Notes under the pieces: model-generated
What the model was told of the DNA's origin: nothing
Database searches by the model: none
Seen by the model: only the letters and a program-made list of their open reading frames with translations
Made by a program: the position numbers and the translations under genes
Shown: positions 1 through 9,559 of the stretch, one piece after another
Numbering within the stretch: position 1 is the stretch's first letter
Layout: each line of letters begins with the position of its first letter
Assembly (NCBI RefSeq): GCF_004321985.1
Contig: NZ_SCQN01000007.1
Coordinates: 1-53,654, forward strand
DNA length: 53,654 nucleotides
From: Castellaniella sp.
GTDB lineage: Bacteria; Pseudomonadota; Gammaproteobacteria; Burkholderiales; Burkholderiaceae_B
Direction: 5' to 3'

Positions 1-129
1 GACAGCGATCTCGTCAAACGGATTCATGGACATCTTGACGTTGGCGGTGTCCACACCAGTGTGATCGGACTTGACGCGAACCTTGACGTTGAAGTCAACG
101 ACGCGCTTGACCGGTACCAGGACCTTCAT
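1..129 (-). CDS. etfB: Electron transfer flavoprotein beta subunit, N-terminal part (cut by window edge)
   Basis: The first 43 codons read [20 protein letters not shown] and continue to NPFDEIAV, which is the conserved opening of the EtfB subunit. EtfB with EtfA binds FAD and AMP and carries electrons from acyl-CoA and other dehydrogenases to ETF-ubiquinone oxidoreductase. The rest lies beyond the left edge. A GGAG lies 8 bases before the ATG. The gene follows the deacetylase-like gene in the same direction after 81 bases, so co-transcription is possible but not shown. Identification rests on the N-terminus only, which is very characteristic. Confidence 0.9.
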   Translation of the reverse strand, partial: MKVLVPVKRVVDFNVKVRVKSDHTGVDTANVKMSMNPFDEIAV

Positions 130-210
130 CGGGTTTACTCCAGATTGGGAAGAAAAAAATTGACGCCTGAAAAGTTGAGGCATGGCGTGCCGATCGGTTC
201 ATGGGCACCC

Positions 211-1134
211 CTAGTAGCATCCTAACGCACGCACATGCGCCACCACGCTGCGCCCCAGTGCCGACATCGCATAGCCACCCTCGAGGAAGCTGACGATGCG
301 CCCCTGGGCGTAGTCCTCGGCCAGTTCGACCAGACGGTCCGTGATCCAGGCATAGTCAGCCTCCACGAGCCTCAGATTGCCCATGTCGTCCTCCCGGTGT
401 GCATCGAACCCGGCCGAAACCAGGATGAGCTCGGGGCGGAAGCGTCGCAGAGCGGGCAGCCACTGCTGACTGACGATCCCGCGAATCACGTCTCCCCCCG
501 AATACGCCTCCACGGGTACGTTGATCATGTTGGGCCCCAGATCGGCGACGTGCAGATCGGGGAAAAACGGATGCTGATAAAAGCTGCACATCATGACACG
601 GTCTTCGTGCAGGAAGGCTTCTTCGGTGCCATTCCCATGGTGTACATCGAAATCCACGATGGCCACCCGCGACACCCCATGATGATCCAGGGCATAGCGG
701 GCAGCCACCGCAACGTTGTTGAAAAAACAGAAGCCTATCGCCTGAGCCGCCCGGGCATGATGCCCCGGCGGGCGGATGGCGCAAAACGCCGTGCGCGCCC
801 GCCCTGACAGGATCTGGTCCAGCGCAGTCAGGCCCGCGCCAGCCGCAGCATATGCGGCTTGCAGCGTATCCGGATTCATGATGGTATCCGAATCGATCGG
901 GAAATAGTCCTGGGTGGGGGCGTGCCGACACAAGTAATCCAGGTATTCCGGCGCATGCACGCGCAACAGGTCTTCGGAAGACGCCAACCGCGCCTCGCAA
1001 GGCACCAGATAATTCATCAGACCGCTGGCGACGAGCTGATCACTGATGGCATCCAGTCGCCGCGGCGATTCGGGGTGCCAGGTGCCCATCTCGTGCAGGC
1101 GGCATGACGGATGGGTAATATAGAGCGTCTCCAT
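211..1134 (-). CDS. Histone deacetylase family protein (acetylpolyamine amidohydrolase / HDAC-like)
   Basis: The 307-residue product has the arginase/deacetylase fold signatures in order: RPPGHHA at 121-127 (two active-site His), DFDVHHGNGT at 161-170 (Asp163 and His165 as zinc ligands), AGFDAH at 241-246 (Asp244, third ligand) and EGGY at 285-288. All catalytic residues are present, so it should be an active zinc deacetylase. Bacterial members remove acetyl groups from polyamines, small amides or lysines; the substrate here cannot be told from sequence. The start chosen gives METLYITHPSC, typical of the family; an in-frame upstream extension has no family character. It points towards etfB, a pairing I recall from Burkholderiales genomes. 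Confidence 0.9.
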   Translation of the reverse strand: METLYITHPSCRLHEMGTWHPESPRRLDAISDQLVASGLMNYLVPCEARLASSEDLLRVHAPEYLDYLCRHAPTQDYFPIDSDTIMNPDTLQAAYAAAGAGLTALDQILSGRARTAFCAIRPPGHHARAAQAIGFCFFNNVAVAARYALDHHGVSRVAIVDFDVHHGNGTEEAFLHEDRVMMCSFYQHPFFPDLHVADLGPNMINVPVEAYSGGDVIRGIVSQQWLPALRRFRPELILVSAGFDAHREDDMGNLRLVEADYAWITDRLVELAEDYAQGRIVSFLEGGYAMSALGRSVVAHVRALGCY

Positions 1135-1144
1135 AAGGGCGATT

Positions 1145-2326
1145 ATGTTCAGACCCACCCGTATTTTGCAAGTTGCCGTAACGTCGCTTTTTCTGTCCGG
1201 CTGCGCCGCCACGGGCGGGGGCCAGAGCGCCACATCTCAGAATCCGCTTCCGCCTTCAAGCAGCCCAATCTCGACGGGTATGAATACCGGGGCGAGTGAA
1301 TCGGCACGGGGGGATTTCCTGCAGCCCGACGGCCAGCTCCTGCCCGAGCTGCAGCACTTCGCCCAGGAAACGGCACAGGCCCAGTCCATCCCCTTGGACG
1401 AAATCGTTGCCCTGCTGAGCTCCGCCCGCTACAACGCACAGGCCGTCCGGCTGATGACACCTCCGGCCACTCCGCAACGCCGGCTGCGCCGCGCCTGGAC
1501 CAGCTATCGCAAGCGCCACGTGGATCCCGTGCGCATCCGTCGCGGCGTTACCTTCTGGCAGGACAACCGGATCAGCCTGGACGCGGCCAGCGCACGCACC
1601 GGAGTCCCTCCGTCCATCCTCGTGGCCATCGTGGGAATAGAGACGGTCTATGGCAGCTTCACCGGCAACCATCGGGTGCTGGACACGCTGACCACGCTGG
1701 GGTTCCGCTTTCCAGACCCGACCCGGCCCCAGCGCCAGCAGATGTTCCGCGATCAGCTCGTGGACCTGCTGGTGCTGAACCACGAGGGCAAGCTCAACGC
1801 CCGCACAGTCGAGGGTTCTTTTGCGGGCGCCATCGGGCTACCCCAGTTCATGCCGGGAAGCATCATGCGCTATGCGGTGAATGCGCAAGGCAACAGCGAT
1901 GGCCAAATCGACCTGGAACACAGTCCCGCCGACGCGATTGCCTCGGTCGCGGCCTTCCTGCAGGCCCACGGCTGGGTGCGCGGCGTGCCTGTCTTCGCGC
2001 CAATCCGCTTGCCGGCGAACCCGGCGAGACTCGTGCAGGATGGCCTGCAGCCGCTGAGCAACTGGCCGACATTGCAGGCCGCCGGCGGACAGGCCCTGCC
2101 TGGTGCGGAAACCGTCTGGCAAAGCCAGCCGCTCGGAGTCATCGATCTTCAGGACGAAATCCTGGGGACCCACGATTACCGCACTGCGACGCCGAACTTC
2201 TTCGCCATCACACACTACAACCACAGCTACTTCTATGCGGCTTCCGTGGCCGACCTGGCACATGAAATCGCTGTCCGGGTCGGCTACGGAGACCCGAATC
2301 AGCCGAATACGCCGGTGGACAAGTAG
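1145..2326 (+). CDS. mltB: Membrane-bound lytic murein transglycosylase B
   Basis: This 393-residue lipoprotein cleaves the MurNAc-GlcNAc bond of peptidoglycan without water, forming 1,6-anhydro-MurNAc. It has a signal peptide with lipobox LSGC (lipidated Cys20), a low-complexity linker to about residue 55, then a GH103 (Slt35-type) domain. The catalytic glutamate is Glu166 in VGIETVYGSF, and GLPQFMPGS later in the domain is also family-typical. The start lies only 10 bases from the divergent HDAC-like gene, so the two must share a very short promoter region. Its 3' end overlaps the converging cysM by 28 bases. Confidence 0.93.
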   Translation: MFRPTRILQVAVTSLFLSGCAATGGGQSATSQNPLPPSSSPISTGMNTGASESARGDFLQPDGQLLPELQHFAQETAQAQSIPLDEIVALLSSARYNAQAVRLMTPPATPQRRLRRAWTSYRKRHVDPVRIRRGVTFWQDNRISLDAASARTGVPPSILVAIVGIETVYGSFTGNHRVLDTLTTLGFRFPDPTRPQRQQMFRDQLVDLLVLNHEGKLNARTVEGSFAGAIGLPQFMPGSIMRYAVNAQGNSDGQIDLEHSPADAIASVAAFLQAHGWVRGVPVFAPIRLPANPARLVQDGLQPLSNWPTLQAAGGQALPGAETVWQSQPLGVIDLQDEILGTHDYRTATPNFFAITHYNHSYFYAASVADLAHEIAVRVGYGDPNQPNTPVDK

Positions 2327-3204
2327 CGGTCGCCGCGATCGCAGATGATGAAGACGATGGTCGCGTCGCGCACCGTGGCAGCAACCCGCAATGCGGCCAC
2401 TGCGGCGCCCGCCGACGAGATCCCGGCGAAGATGCCTTCCTCGGCGGCCAATCTGCGGGCCATGGTTTCCGCCTGTTCCTGCGTGATGGGTTCGAACGCG
2501 TCCACCGCCGACGGATCATAGATGCTTGGCTGGTAGGCTTCCGGCCATTTGCGGATCCCCGGAATGTGGGCGCCGTCGGCCGGCTGCGCCCCGATCACGC
2601 GGATCGCGGGATTGCGCTCTCGCAGGAAGGCGCCGACCCCCATGATGGTACCAGTCGTTCCCATGGCGCTCACGAAATGAGTGACCCGTCCATCGGTCTG
2701 GGTCCAGATCTCCGGACCCGTGCCGTCATGGTGGGCACGCGGATTGTCCGGATTGGAGAACTGATCCAGCACCGTGCCGCGACCTTCGGCCTGCATGCGC
2801 AGCGCCAGATCCCGAGCGTATTCCATCCCGCCCTGATCCGCCGGTGTCAGGATCAGCTCTGCACCATAGGCTTTCATGGCCGCGCAGCGTTCCTGGGAGG
2901 AATTGTCTGGCATGAGCAGGATCATCCGGTAGCCGCGCACGGCCGCGAACATCGCCAGCGCGATACCGGTATTGCCGCTGGTGGCCTCGATGAGCGTATC
3001 GCCGGGCTTGATCGCACCCCGCAGCTCGGCCTGACGGACCATGCTCGCGGCCGTACGGTCTTTCACCGATCCGGCAGGATTGTTGCCTTCCAGCTTGGCC
3101 AGGATCGTATTGCCGCGAGCAGCACCGGAATCCCCCGGCAGGCGCTGCAGGCGCACCAGGGGAGTTGAACCAATGACGTCTTCGATGGTGGGGTATGTTT
3201 TCAT
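2299..3204 (-). CDS. cysM: Cysteine synthase B (O-acetylserine sulfhydrylase)
   Basis: This PLP enzyme makes cysteine from O-acetylserine and sulfide or thiosulfate. The N-terminus MKTYPTIEDVIGSTPLVRLQ is characteristic of CysM rather than CysK. The PLP lysine is Lys48 in NPAGSVKDR, and the phosphate-binding loop is in EATSGNTGIALA. At 301 residues it has the usual length. I chose the ATG at 3204 because it matches family N-termini; another ATG at 3216 would add four residues. It follows the ComEA-like gene by 45 bases and converges on mltB with a 28-base overlap of coding ends. Confidence 0.93.
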   Translation of the reverse strand: MKTYPTIEDVIGSTPLVRLQRLPGDSGAARGNTILAKLEGNNPAGSVKDRTAASMVRQAELRGAIKPGDTLIEATSGNTGIALAMFAAVRGYRMILLMPDNSSQERCAAMKAYGAELILTPADQGGMEYARDLALRMQAEGRGTVLDQFSNPDNPRAHHDGTGPEIWTQTDGRVTHFVSAMGTTGTIMGVGAFLRERNPAIRVIGAQPADGAHIPGIRKWPEAYQPSIYDPSAVDAFEPITQEQAETMARRLAAEEGIFAGISSAGAAVAALRVAATVRDATIVFIICDRGDRYLSTGVFG

Positions 3205-3249
3205 GAGCAAAATCATACACCCGGATTCCGACCCGGCTGCGGCACCACC

Positions 3250-3672
3250 CTATCGGGTGCGCGGGCTCGCAGTGGCCGCAGGCCGGCCCGGCGGGGAAGC
3301 CGCGGCAGCCGTTGGCGAAGCAGCCCGCCGCGCCGATTCGCCTTGGCCCGAAACCCGCAACCCGCCACCATCGATGGTCAGCCCGGCGGACTGCAAGGTC
3401 TGGGCCCGCTTGGGACCAATGCCGCGTACCCGGTCCGACAGATCAGCAAACGACACATAACGCCCCCCGCGTTCCCGTTCCTGCAGAATGATCTGGGCCG
3501 TCTTGGGTCCGATACCGCGCACACCGCGCAGCTGATCCAGCGTGGCCGTGTTCAGGTCGACGGCGCCCGCCGCACCGGCCCAGGTCAGCGCCGCCAGGCC
3601 TGCGACCCGCAGGACGCGGGGCCAGCCCGAACGCCCGGGCAACGCAATCGTCGAAGAAAGGAAGGGGTTCAT
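3250..3672 (-). CDS. ComEA-like helix-hairpin-helix DNA-binding protein
   Basis: The product has 140 residues. A basic, hydrophobic N-terminus ending near AGAAGA looks like a signal peptide or anchor. It is followed by VDLNTATLDQLRGVRGIGPK and RVRGIGPKRAQTL, two helix-hairpin-helix turns of the ComEA type. Such proteins bind double-stranded DNA in the periplasm during natural uptake, although short homologues occur in species not known to be competent. The C-terminal 35 residues are Ala/Pro/Ser/Arg-rich and probably unstructured. The start is set by an AGGAG seven bases before the ATG; a GTG two codons upstream would leave only one base of spacing. It sits between hldD and cysM. Confidence 0.85.
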   Translation of the reverse strand: MNPFLSSTIALPGRSGWPRVLRVAGLAALTWAGAAGAVDLNTATLDQLRGVRGIGPKTAQIILQERERGGRYVSFADLSDRVRGIGPKRAQTLQSAGLTIDGGGLRVSGQGESARRAASPTAAAASPPGRPAATASPRTR

Positions 3673-3679
3673 GAGCACA

Positions 3680-3684
3680 CTCCT
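3680..3684 (-). promoter_or_regulatory. Ribosome binding site deciding the ComEA-like start
   Basis: AGGAG on the minus strand lies seven bases before the ATG at 3672. The in-frame GTG at 3678 would be only one base away, so the ATG is the functional start. Confidence 0.75.
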
Positions 3685-3782
3685 GTCAAGGGGAAAGGTG
3701 TGCCCATGATGCGGGTGAGTCGGCCCCGGCGGCCGATGCCGTGCCGGGATTTATCCCAGCGGGACAACCCGCACGGACGAAT

Positions 3783-4781
3783 TCAGGACAGCCGGCCAGC
3801 CTCCAGCAGGCTGGTGGCATAGGCGGCCACGCCGGTCTGCACATCGCAAAACGGCGCGGTATAGCCGGCCGCACGCAACTGCGTCAGATCCGCCTGGGTG
3901 TGGCTCTGGTACCGACCCTTCAGGTCATCCGGAAACGGGACGTAACGCAAATGCTGCCCCGCCACCAGATGATCCAGCGACAACGCTGGCAGCCCCTCGC
4001 TCAGGCGCAAGGTGTTGACGACGGTCTGTGCTACGTCGTTGAAAGGCTGGGCCCGCCCGGTCCCGCAGTTGAAGATGCCTGAAATCCCGGGGTGATCCAG
4101 GAAGAACAGATTGACCTTCACCACGTCGTCGACGAATACGAAGTCACGCTGCTGACCGCCATCCGGGTACCCATCCCAGCCGCCAAACAGGCGAACGTTT
4201 TGCTCGCGGCGGTACTGATTCATGTTGTGGAAGGCCACCGACGCCATGCGGCCCTTGTGCTGCTCGCGCGGGCCGTAGACGTTGAAGTAGCGCAACCCCA
4301 CGACCTGGGATTTCAAGCTGCTCATGCGACGGCGCAAGACCTGGTCGAACAACAGCTTGGAATAGCCATAGACGTTCAGCGGGGCCTCGAACCTGGGGTC
4401 TTCGACGTAATACGGACCCGCACCGTAGACGGCAGCGGACGAGGCGTACAGCAGGGGGACTTCCCGCGCCTGGCAATACTCCAGCAGTTCCAGTGTGACG
4501 CGGAAGTTGTTGTCCATCATGAACTGACCATTACGTTCCGTGGTGTCCGAGCAGGCGCCCTGGTGCAGGACAGCATCGGGCCGAGGCAATTCGCCCGACA
4601 GCACCCGGCGGCGGAATTCGTCCTTGTGCTGGTAGTCCGCAATACTCAGGTCCGCCAGATTGCGAAACTTGTCGCCGTCCGTCAGATCATCAACCGCCAG
4701 GATGTCGGTCACACCACGCGCGTTGAGCCCGCGGACCAGATTGCTGCCAATGAACCCTGCGGCACCCGTGACGACGATCAT
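3783..4781 (-). CDS. hldD: ADP-L-glycero-D-manno-heptose 6-epimerase
   Basis: Last step of ADP-heptose synthesis for the LPS inner core. The 332-residue protein begins [20 protein letters not shown], a Rossmann NADP-binding GxxGxxG. The short-chain dehydrogenase catalytic pair is Tyr138 and Lys142 in NVYGYSK, and [16 protein letters not shown] follows in the substrate region. The start codon overlaps the hldE stop by four bases (ATGA), so translation of the two is probably coupled. The ORF extends further upstream, but that part lies inside hldE and has no family character. Confidence 0.95.
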   Translation of the reverse strand: MIVVTGAAGFIGSNLVRGLNARGVTDILAVDDLTDGDKFRNLADLSIADYQHKDEFRRRVLSGELPRPDAVLHQGACSDTTERNGQFMMDNNFRVTLELLEYCQAREVPLLYASSAAVYGAGPYYVEDPRFEAPLNVYGYSKLLFDQVLRRRMSSLKSQVVGLRYFNVYGPREQHKGRMASVAFHNMNQYRREQNVRLFGGWDGYPDGGQQRDFVFVDDVVKVNLFFLDHPGISGIFNCGTGRAQPFNDVAQTVVNTLRLSEGLPALSLDHLVAGQHLRYVPFPDDLKGRYQSHTQADLTQLRAAGYTAPFCDVQTGVAAYATSLLEAGRLS

Positions 4782-5713
4782 GATGACAATTCCTCTGCGG
4801 TAACGATGGATGTGCCCAGCTTGCCCACGACGATGCCGCCAGCCCGGTTGGCCCACTGCATGCACTCGAACCAGCCCAGGCCCGTCGCGCGCGTGACCGC
4901 CAATGTAGCAAGGACCGTATCCCCGGCGCCCGACACGTCGAAGACCTCGTGCGCCTGGGCATCGACATGCTGGCGGCCAGTCTCCAGATAAAGCGTCATG
5001 CCCTGCTCGGAGCGGGTGATCAGCAAGGCCTCCAGGCCGAGCTCCCGGCGCAGATTCTGGGCCCGGCGGGTCAGGTCGTCTTCGTCGGCCCAACGGCCCA
5101 CGGCGTCCTGCATTTCACTGCGATTGGGCGTCACCAGCGCAGCGCCCTGATAGCGCTGGTAACGATGCCCCTTGGGGTCCACCAGCACCGGCACGCCCAG
5201 CGCCCGGGCCGCAGCGATCAGGCGCTCTACCCGGCCCAGCGCGCCCTTGGCGTAATCGGATAGCACCAGCAGGTCATGTTCCGCAAGGATGGCCTGCAGG
5301 GAAGCATCCAGCGCGTCCAGAGCCGCGTCACCCGGGCCCTGCTCGAAATCCACGCGCAGCAGCTGCTGCTGGCGGCCCAGCACACGCATCTTCAGCGTGG
5401 TGTCCATGCCGCCCGCGTCTTCGACCAGGCAATCGCGGATGCCGGCCTCACGCGCCAACAAACGGACTTTCGCGCCGGCCTCGTCTGCCCCCACGACCCC
5501 GAGCAGGCTTGCGTGGGCACCCAGCGCCACGATATTGCGTGCCACATTGGCAGCGCCCCCCAGGCGGTCTTCGCGACGGGCCACCCGTACAACCGGCACG
5601 GGCGCTTCCGGAGAAATACGATCGACTTCGCCAAACCAGTAGCGATCCAGCATGATGTCGCCCACGACCAGTATCCTGGCAGCCTGCACCGCCTGCAACG
5701 GATACGGTTTCAT
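4778..5713 (-). CDS. hldE: D-glycero-beta-D-manno-heptose-7-phosphate kinase (RfaE domain I only)
   Basis: This PfkB/ribokinase-family kinase phosphorylates heptose-7-phosphate at C1 in ADP-heptose synthesis. In 311 residues it has [20 protein letters not shown] near the N-terminus, GGAANVARN at 52-60, and DVSGAGDTV with catalytic Asp265. E. coli HldE is a fusion with a C-terminal adenylyltransferase; here the protein ends after the kinase domain, so a separate adenylyltransferase (RfaE2/HldC-like) must be encoded outside this window. Its start overlaps the lapB stop and its stop overlaps the hldD start, each by four bases. Confidence 0.92.
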   Translation of the reverse strand: MKPYPLQAVQAARILVVGDIMLDRYWFGEVDRISPEAPVPVVRVARREDRLGGAANVARNIVALGAHASLLGVVGADEAGAKVRLLAREAGIRDCLVEDAGGMDTTLKMRVLGRQQQLLRVDFEQGPGDAALDALDASLQAILAEHDLLVLSDYAKGALGRVERLIAAARALGVPVLVDPKGHRYQRYQGAALVTPNRSEMQDAVGRWADEDDLTRRAQNLRRELGLEALLITRSEQGMTLYLETGRQHVDAQAHEVFDVSGAGDTVLATLAVTRATGLGWFECMQWANRAGGIVVGKLGTSIVTAEELSS

Positions 5714-6924
5714 CGAATTTCCTCCAGCCGGCGGGGGCGATAGGTTTCCCAGGCATTGCAGCCCGGACACTGCCAGTAATAGCGGCGGGCCTCGAAGCCG
5801 CACTGGCTGCAGGCATAACGATCCAGCCGCTGGGAATGCTTGTGGATCATGCTGCGCAGCAGCCCCAGGTCGGCATCCGGAACCAGGGCGTCGCCGGTCG
5901 GCGCACCGTCCGCAGCGTGAGAGAGTTCGACTTCGAGCAGGCGGTCCAGCCCAAGCAGCGACGGATGCGCCCGCAGCGCATCACGCGCGAATGCCCAGGC
6001 CGGCTTGGAGCCGCTACTCGTTCGCAACGCCCGGAAGATCGCGTTGAACAGATCCAGCGTCGGAGTCTGCGCATAATGAGCCCGCAACAGCGCCAGACCC
6101 TCTTCGCCGCGTCCCAGCGCCTGATGACACTGCAGCAGGGCGTCGGCCACCAGACCCGCGTATTCCGGCGCAGTGGTCAGCACGTCTCGCAGATGCGCGC
6201 ACTGCCCCTCGACATCACCCCGCAGCCCGCACCACTGGGCGCGCAACATCCTGACCCGCGTTTCGGACGCAGGCGAACCGCCATTTTGCCGAATCGCGTT
6301 CTCGGCGGCCTCGAGCGCCTGAGCGGCGCCGTCCGGATCTGCGGGCTGCGCGGCCAGGCAGACCAGTGCCCGCTCGCAGTGATAGTGCGCCAGCTGCGGG
6401 ACGGGCTCATCGATGCGGCCCCGCAACTGCTGCACGGCTTCGATCGCACGGGGCCAGTCATGCTCCGACTCGTAGATCCGGATCAGTGCGCGCAAGGCAT
6501 CCAGCGCATGCCGCGTATGCAAGACAGCCTGAAAGCCGTGTTCCGCGCGGTCCAGCAGGCCAGCCTTGAAAAAGTCCTGGGCGAGTTCGAGCTGCGCGTT
6601 TTCACGATCCGCCAGCGGCAGGTCTTCACGCTGCAGCAGGCTTTGATGGACGCGGATGGCCCGCTCGACCTCACCACGGCGCCGGAACAGGCTACCCAAC
6701 GCAAAATGCAGCTCCGTCGTTTCAGGATCCAGCTTCGCCACCTCGATGAACGCGTCGATGGCGCGGTCAGGTTCCTCGTTGAGCAGGAAATTCAGGCCCT
6801 TGAAGTACGAATCGGGCAGATTGCGGCTCTCGGACAGCATCTGCCGGAAATCAAAACGCGCAGCCACCCACCCCAGGCCGAACAGCACGGGAACGATGAT
6901 GAGCCACCAGGGTTCGAAATTCAC
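5710..6924 (-). CDS. lapB: Lipopolysaccharide assembly protein B (LapB/YciM)
   Basis: A 404-residue inner-membrane protein. An N-terminal membrane anchor (about residues 5-22) is followed by FDFRQMLSESRNLPDSYFKG, then tetratricopeptide repeats such as LDPETTELHFALGSLFRRRG. The protein ends in a rubredoxin-like metal knuckle with Cys372, Cys375, Cys386 and Cys389. LapB works with FtsH to control turnover of LpxC and so the amount of LPS. It lies between lapA (13 bases upstream) and hldE (four-base overlap), linking LPS control to heptose synthesis in one transcription unit. Confidence 0.94.
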   Translation of the reverse strand: MNFEPWWLIIVPVLFGLGWVAARFDFRQMLSESRNLPDSYFKGLNFLLNEEPDRAIDAFIEVAKLDPETTELHFALGSLFRRRGEVERAIRVHQSLLQREDLPLADRENAQLELAQDFFKAGLLDRAEHGFQAVLHTRHALDALRALIRIYESEHDWPRAIEAVQQLRGRIDEPVPQLAHYHCERALVCLAAQPADPDGAAQALEAAENAIRQNGGSPASETRVRMLRAQWCGLRGDVEGQCAHLRDVLTTAPEYAGLVADALLQCHQALGRGEEGLALLRAHYAQTPTLDLFNAIFRALRTSSGSKPAWAFARDALRAHPSLLGLDRLLEVELSHAADGAPTGDALVPDADLGLLRSMIHKHSQRLDRYACSQCGFEARRYYWQCPGCNAWETYRPRRLEEIR

Positions 6925-6937
6925 ACGGACCCGCGCA

Positions 6938-7261
6938 TCACAGAGGAGCCAGCGGAGTCGCTGTCTCCGGAATCACGGGCTGAGGCACCACCCGCGCCTT
7001 CGGCAAGGCTTCCTGTGCCCGCGCCAGCTCGCGCCGCAGGCGGTTGATCTCACGCCGACGCTTGAGCATCGCGGTTGCCGCAACCAGCAGGCCGAAAGCC
7101 AGCCCGAGCACGAAAGCCACCAGCATCACGACGATGAGCGGCACTTGTTGGACAATGTGGCCGCCAAAGAAGCCCACGTCCACCGGTGCCGTGTTCTTCA
7201 GGGCAAAAAGCAGCACGATGATGAAAATCACCAGCCGCAATATCCAGACCAGGTAGCGCAT
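6938..7261 (-). CDS. lapA: LapA family inner-membrane protein
   Basis: This 107-residue protein has two predicted membrane helices (about residues 4-18 and 40-65), KNTAPVDVGFF between them and a basic coiled segment MLKRRREINRLRRELARAQ. This matches LapA (YciS, DUF1049), the partner of LapB in LPS assembly. I chose the start MRYLVWILRLVIF; the upstream in-frame extension has no family character. It lies between ihfB and lapB, the usual order. Confidence 0.9.
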   Translation of the reverse strand: MRYLVWILRLVIFIIVLLFALKNTAPVDVGFFGGHIVQQVPLIVVMLVAFVLGLAFGLLVAATAMLKRRREINRLRRELARAQEALPKARVVPQPVIPETATPLAPL

Positions 7262-7400
7262 TCTTCCAGCTCCGAGGGGGAACCCCGTCATTGTACGGTG
7301 AAAAATCTGCCCGTCCGCCCGCAAAAAGCGAACCGGCCCTTGCGGGCCGGCCGGTGTGACATCAGATTGCCTGGGTGGGCGGCTCACGCCCCGAGCCACG

Positions 7401-7763
7401 TTACTGATTTATCAGGCGACCCTGATAGAGATCGGCCACGGTGGCCGGCTCGTCATCGACGTCGCCGCCATCAGGGCCCTGATCCACGCGCTCGCGGAGT
7501 TCCTTGCCGGGCTTGAAGTGCGGCACCAGCTTGGCCGGTACGTGCACTCTTTCGCCCGATTTTGGATTGCGCCCTACCCTGGGCTGACGCCGCGAAAGGG
7601 AAAAGCTGCCAAAACCGCGAATCTCGATACGCTGCCCCTGGGCCAGGGCCTCGGACATCGCATCAAGCACGGTCTTGACCGCAAGATCCATGTCGCGAGC
7701 CGCCAACTGCGGATAGCGGTTCGCCAGGGCAGCGATCAGCTCGGACTTGGTCAGACCGGGCAT
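7401..7763 (-). CDS. ihfB: Integration host factor beta subunit
   Basis: This DNA-bending protein forms a heterodimer with IHF-alpha. [40 protein letters not shown] and [20 protein letters not shown] are the HU/IHF hallmarks. At 120 residues it is longer than the roughly 94 residues of E. coli because of an acidic tail after [12 protein letters not shown]. The ATG shares one base with the rpsA stop (TGATG); a GTG one codon upstream is the alternative. Linkage to rpsA is conserved in proteobacteria. Confidence 0.95.
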   Translation of the reverse strand: MPGLTKSELIAALANRYPQLAARDMDLAVKTVLDAMSEALAQGQRIEIRGFGSFSLSRRQPRVGRNPKSGERVHVPAKLVPHFKPGKELRERVDQGPDGGDVDDEPATVADLYQGRLINQ

Positions 7764-9475
7764 CACTCGTCGCGCTGTTGGTCGAGCTTGGCCTTCAGCA
7801 GGGCGCCGAGATTGGTAGTCCCCGAAGAAGCGCTGGCTTCCGTCATGCGCTGGATGGTCTCGGCAGTCTCGGCGTTGTCACGCGCCTTGATCGAGAGCTG
7901 GATGGACCGCGCCTTCCGGTCGATGTTGACGATCATGGCTTCCACCGAATCGCCCGCATGCAGCACGGTACCAGCGTCTTCCACACGGCCTGCAGAGATT
8001 TCCGAAGCACGCAAGTAGCCGTCCACATCCACCGACAGGGTCACCACGGCGCCCTTGGGTTCGACGGACTTTACGGTACCAGACACAACGGCGCCCTTGT
8101 CGTAGGTCGCAACGAAGTTGTTGAACGGATCGCCTTCCATCTGTTTGATACCCAGCGAGATGCGTTCCTTTTCGGTATCGATGCCCAGCACCACGGCGTC
8201 GATCTCGTCGCCCTTCTTGAAGTTGCGCACGGCCTCTTCGCCGGATTCCGTCCAGGAAATGTCGGACAGGTGCACCAGACCGTCGATGCCGCCGGGCAGG
8301 CCGACGAACACGCCGAAGTCGGTGATGGATTTGATCGCGCCGTTGACCTTGTCGCCGCGCTTGAAGTTGGCAGCGAAGTCTTCCCAGGGGTTCGGACGGC
8401 ACTGCTTCATGCCCAGCGAAATGCGGCGGCGGTCCTCGTCGATTTCCAGGACCATGACCTCGACTTCCTCGCCCAGGGTCACGACCTTGCGCGGATCGAC
8501 GTTCTTGTTGGTCCAGTCCATTTCGGACACGTGCACCAGACCTTCGATGCCGGCTTCGACTTCGACGAACGCACCGTAGTCGGTCAGGTTCGTGACCTTG
8601 CCGAACAGGCGGGTGCCTTGCGGGTAACGACGACCCAGGCCGATCCAGGGATCTTCGCCCAGTTGCTTGACACCCAGCGACACGCGGCACTTTTCCTGGT
8701 CGAACTTGAGGACCTTGGCTTCGATGTCCTGGCCCACCTGGAGCACCTCGGACGGGTGGCGGACACGGCGCCAGGCCATGTCGGTGATGTGCAGCAGGCC
8801 GTCGATGCCGCCCAGGTCGATGAACGCACCGTAATCGGTGATGTTCTTGACCACGCCCTTGACGATGGCGCCTTCGTGCAGCGTCTCGAGCAGCTTTTCG
8901 CGTTCCTCACCCATGCTGGCCTCGAGCACGGCGCGACGCGACAACACAACGTTGTTGCGCTTGCGGTCGAGCTTGATGACCTTGAATTCCATGGTCTTGC
9001 CCTCGAAGGGCGTGGTGTCCTTGACCGGACGCAGGTCAACCAGCGAACCCGGCAGGAAGGCGCGGATGCCATTGGTCATGACCGTCAGGCCGCCCTTCAC
9101 CTTGCCGGTGATGGTGCCGGTCACCAACTCGCCGGACTCGAGGGCCTGTTCGAGCTGCAGCCAAGCGGACAGGCGCTTGGCGCGGTCGCGCGACAGAATG
9201 GTGTCGCCATAGCCGTTTTCCAGAGAGTCGATGGCAACGGAAACGAAGTCGCCGGACTGGACTTCGAGGTCACCCTGGTCATTCAGGAATTCTTCCAGGG
9301 GAATGTAGGCTTCGGACTTGAGACCGGCATTGACGACGACGAAATTATGATCGACACGTACGACTTCGGCGGAGATGACCTCGCCGGAGCGCATGTTCTG
9401 ATCCTTGATGCTTGCGGCAAACAGGTCGGCGAAGTTTTCGCCGCCGATTGCGGCTTCAGTGGAAAGGGTGGACAT
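7763..9475 (-). CDS. rpsA: 30S ribosomal protein S1
   Basis: S1 brings mRNA to the 30S subunit and unfolds it. The 570-residue product shows six S1 (OB-fold) domains, visible as repeated motifs: [82 protein letters not shown] and [12 protein letters not shown]. coli S1 has 557 residues. The start [20 protein letters not shown] matches betaproteobacterial homologues. It lies between cmk and ihfB. The C-terminus is polar, ending in LDQQRDE. Confidence 0.97.
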   Translation of the reverse strand: MSTLSTEAAIGGENFADLFAASIKDQNMRSGEVISAEVVRVDHNFVVVNAGLKSEAYIPLEEFLNDQGDLEVQSGDFVSVAIDSLENGYGDTILSRDRAKRLSAWLQLEQALESGELVTGTITGKVKGGLTVMTNGIRAFLPGSLVDLRPVKDTTPFEGKTMEFKVIKLDRKRNNVVLSRRAVLEASMGEEREKLLETLHEGAIVKGVVKNITDYGAFIDLGGIDGLLHITDMAWRRVRHPSEVLQVGQDIEAKVLKFDQEKCRVSLGVKQLGEDPWIGLGRRYPQGTRLFGKVTNLTDYGAFVEVEAGIEGLVHVSEMDWTNKNVDPRKVVTLGEEVEVMVLEIDEDRRRISLGMKQCRPNPWEDFAANFKRGDKVNGAIKSITDFGVFVGLPGGIDGLVHLSDISWTESGEEAVRNFKKGDEIDAVVLGIDTEKERISLGIKQMEGDPFNNFVATYDKGAVVSGTVKSVEPKGAVVTLSVDVDGYLRASEISAGRVEDAGTVLHAGDSVEAMIVNIDRKARSIQLSIKARDNAETAETIQRMTEASASSGTTNLGALLKAKLDQQRDE

Positions 9476-9559
9476 GAACGATTGATCCGTAACGCCCCAA
9501 GGGGCGATCATGACACGCCGGGACCATACCCGGCGGAGTGAACAAATCCCGCAAAAGAA

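Noticed and set aside
3700-3782. GC-rich inverted segments between hldD and the ComEA-like gene
   Set aside because: Arms are short and imperfect and no T run follows; not a supported terminator.
7778-9541. Long plus-strand open frame (587 codons) over rpsA
   Set aside because: It is the antisense shadow of the ribosomal protein S1 gene; GC-rich codon use keeps the opposite frame open. No family features or ribosome site.
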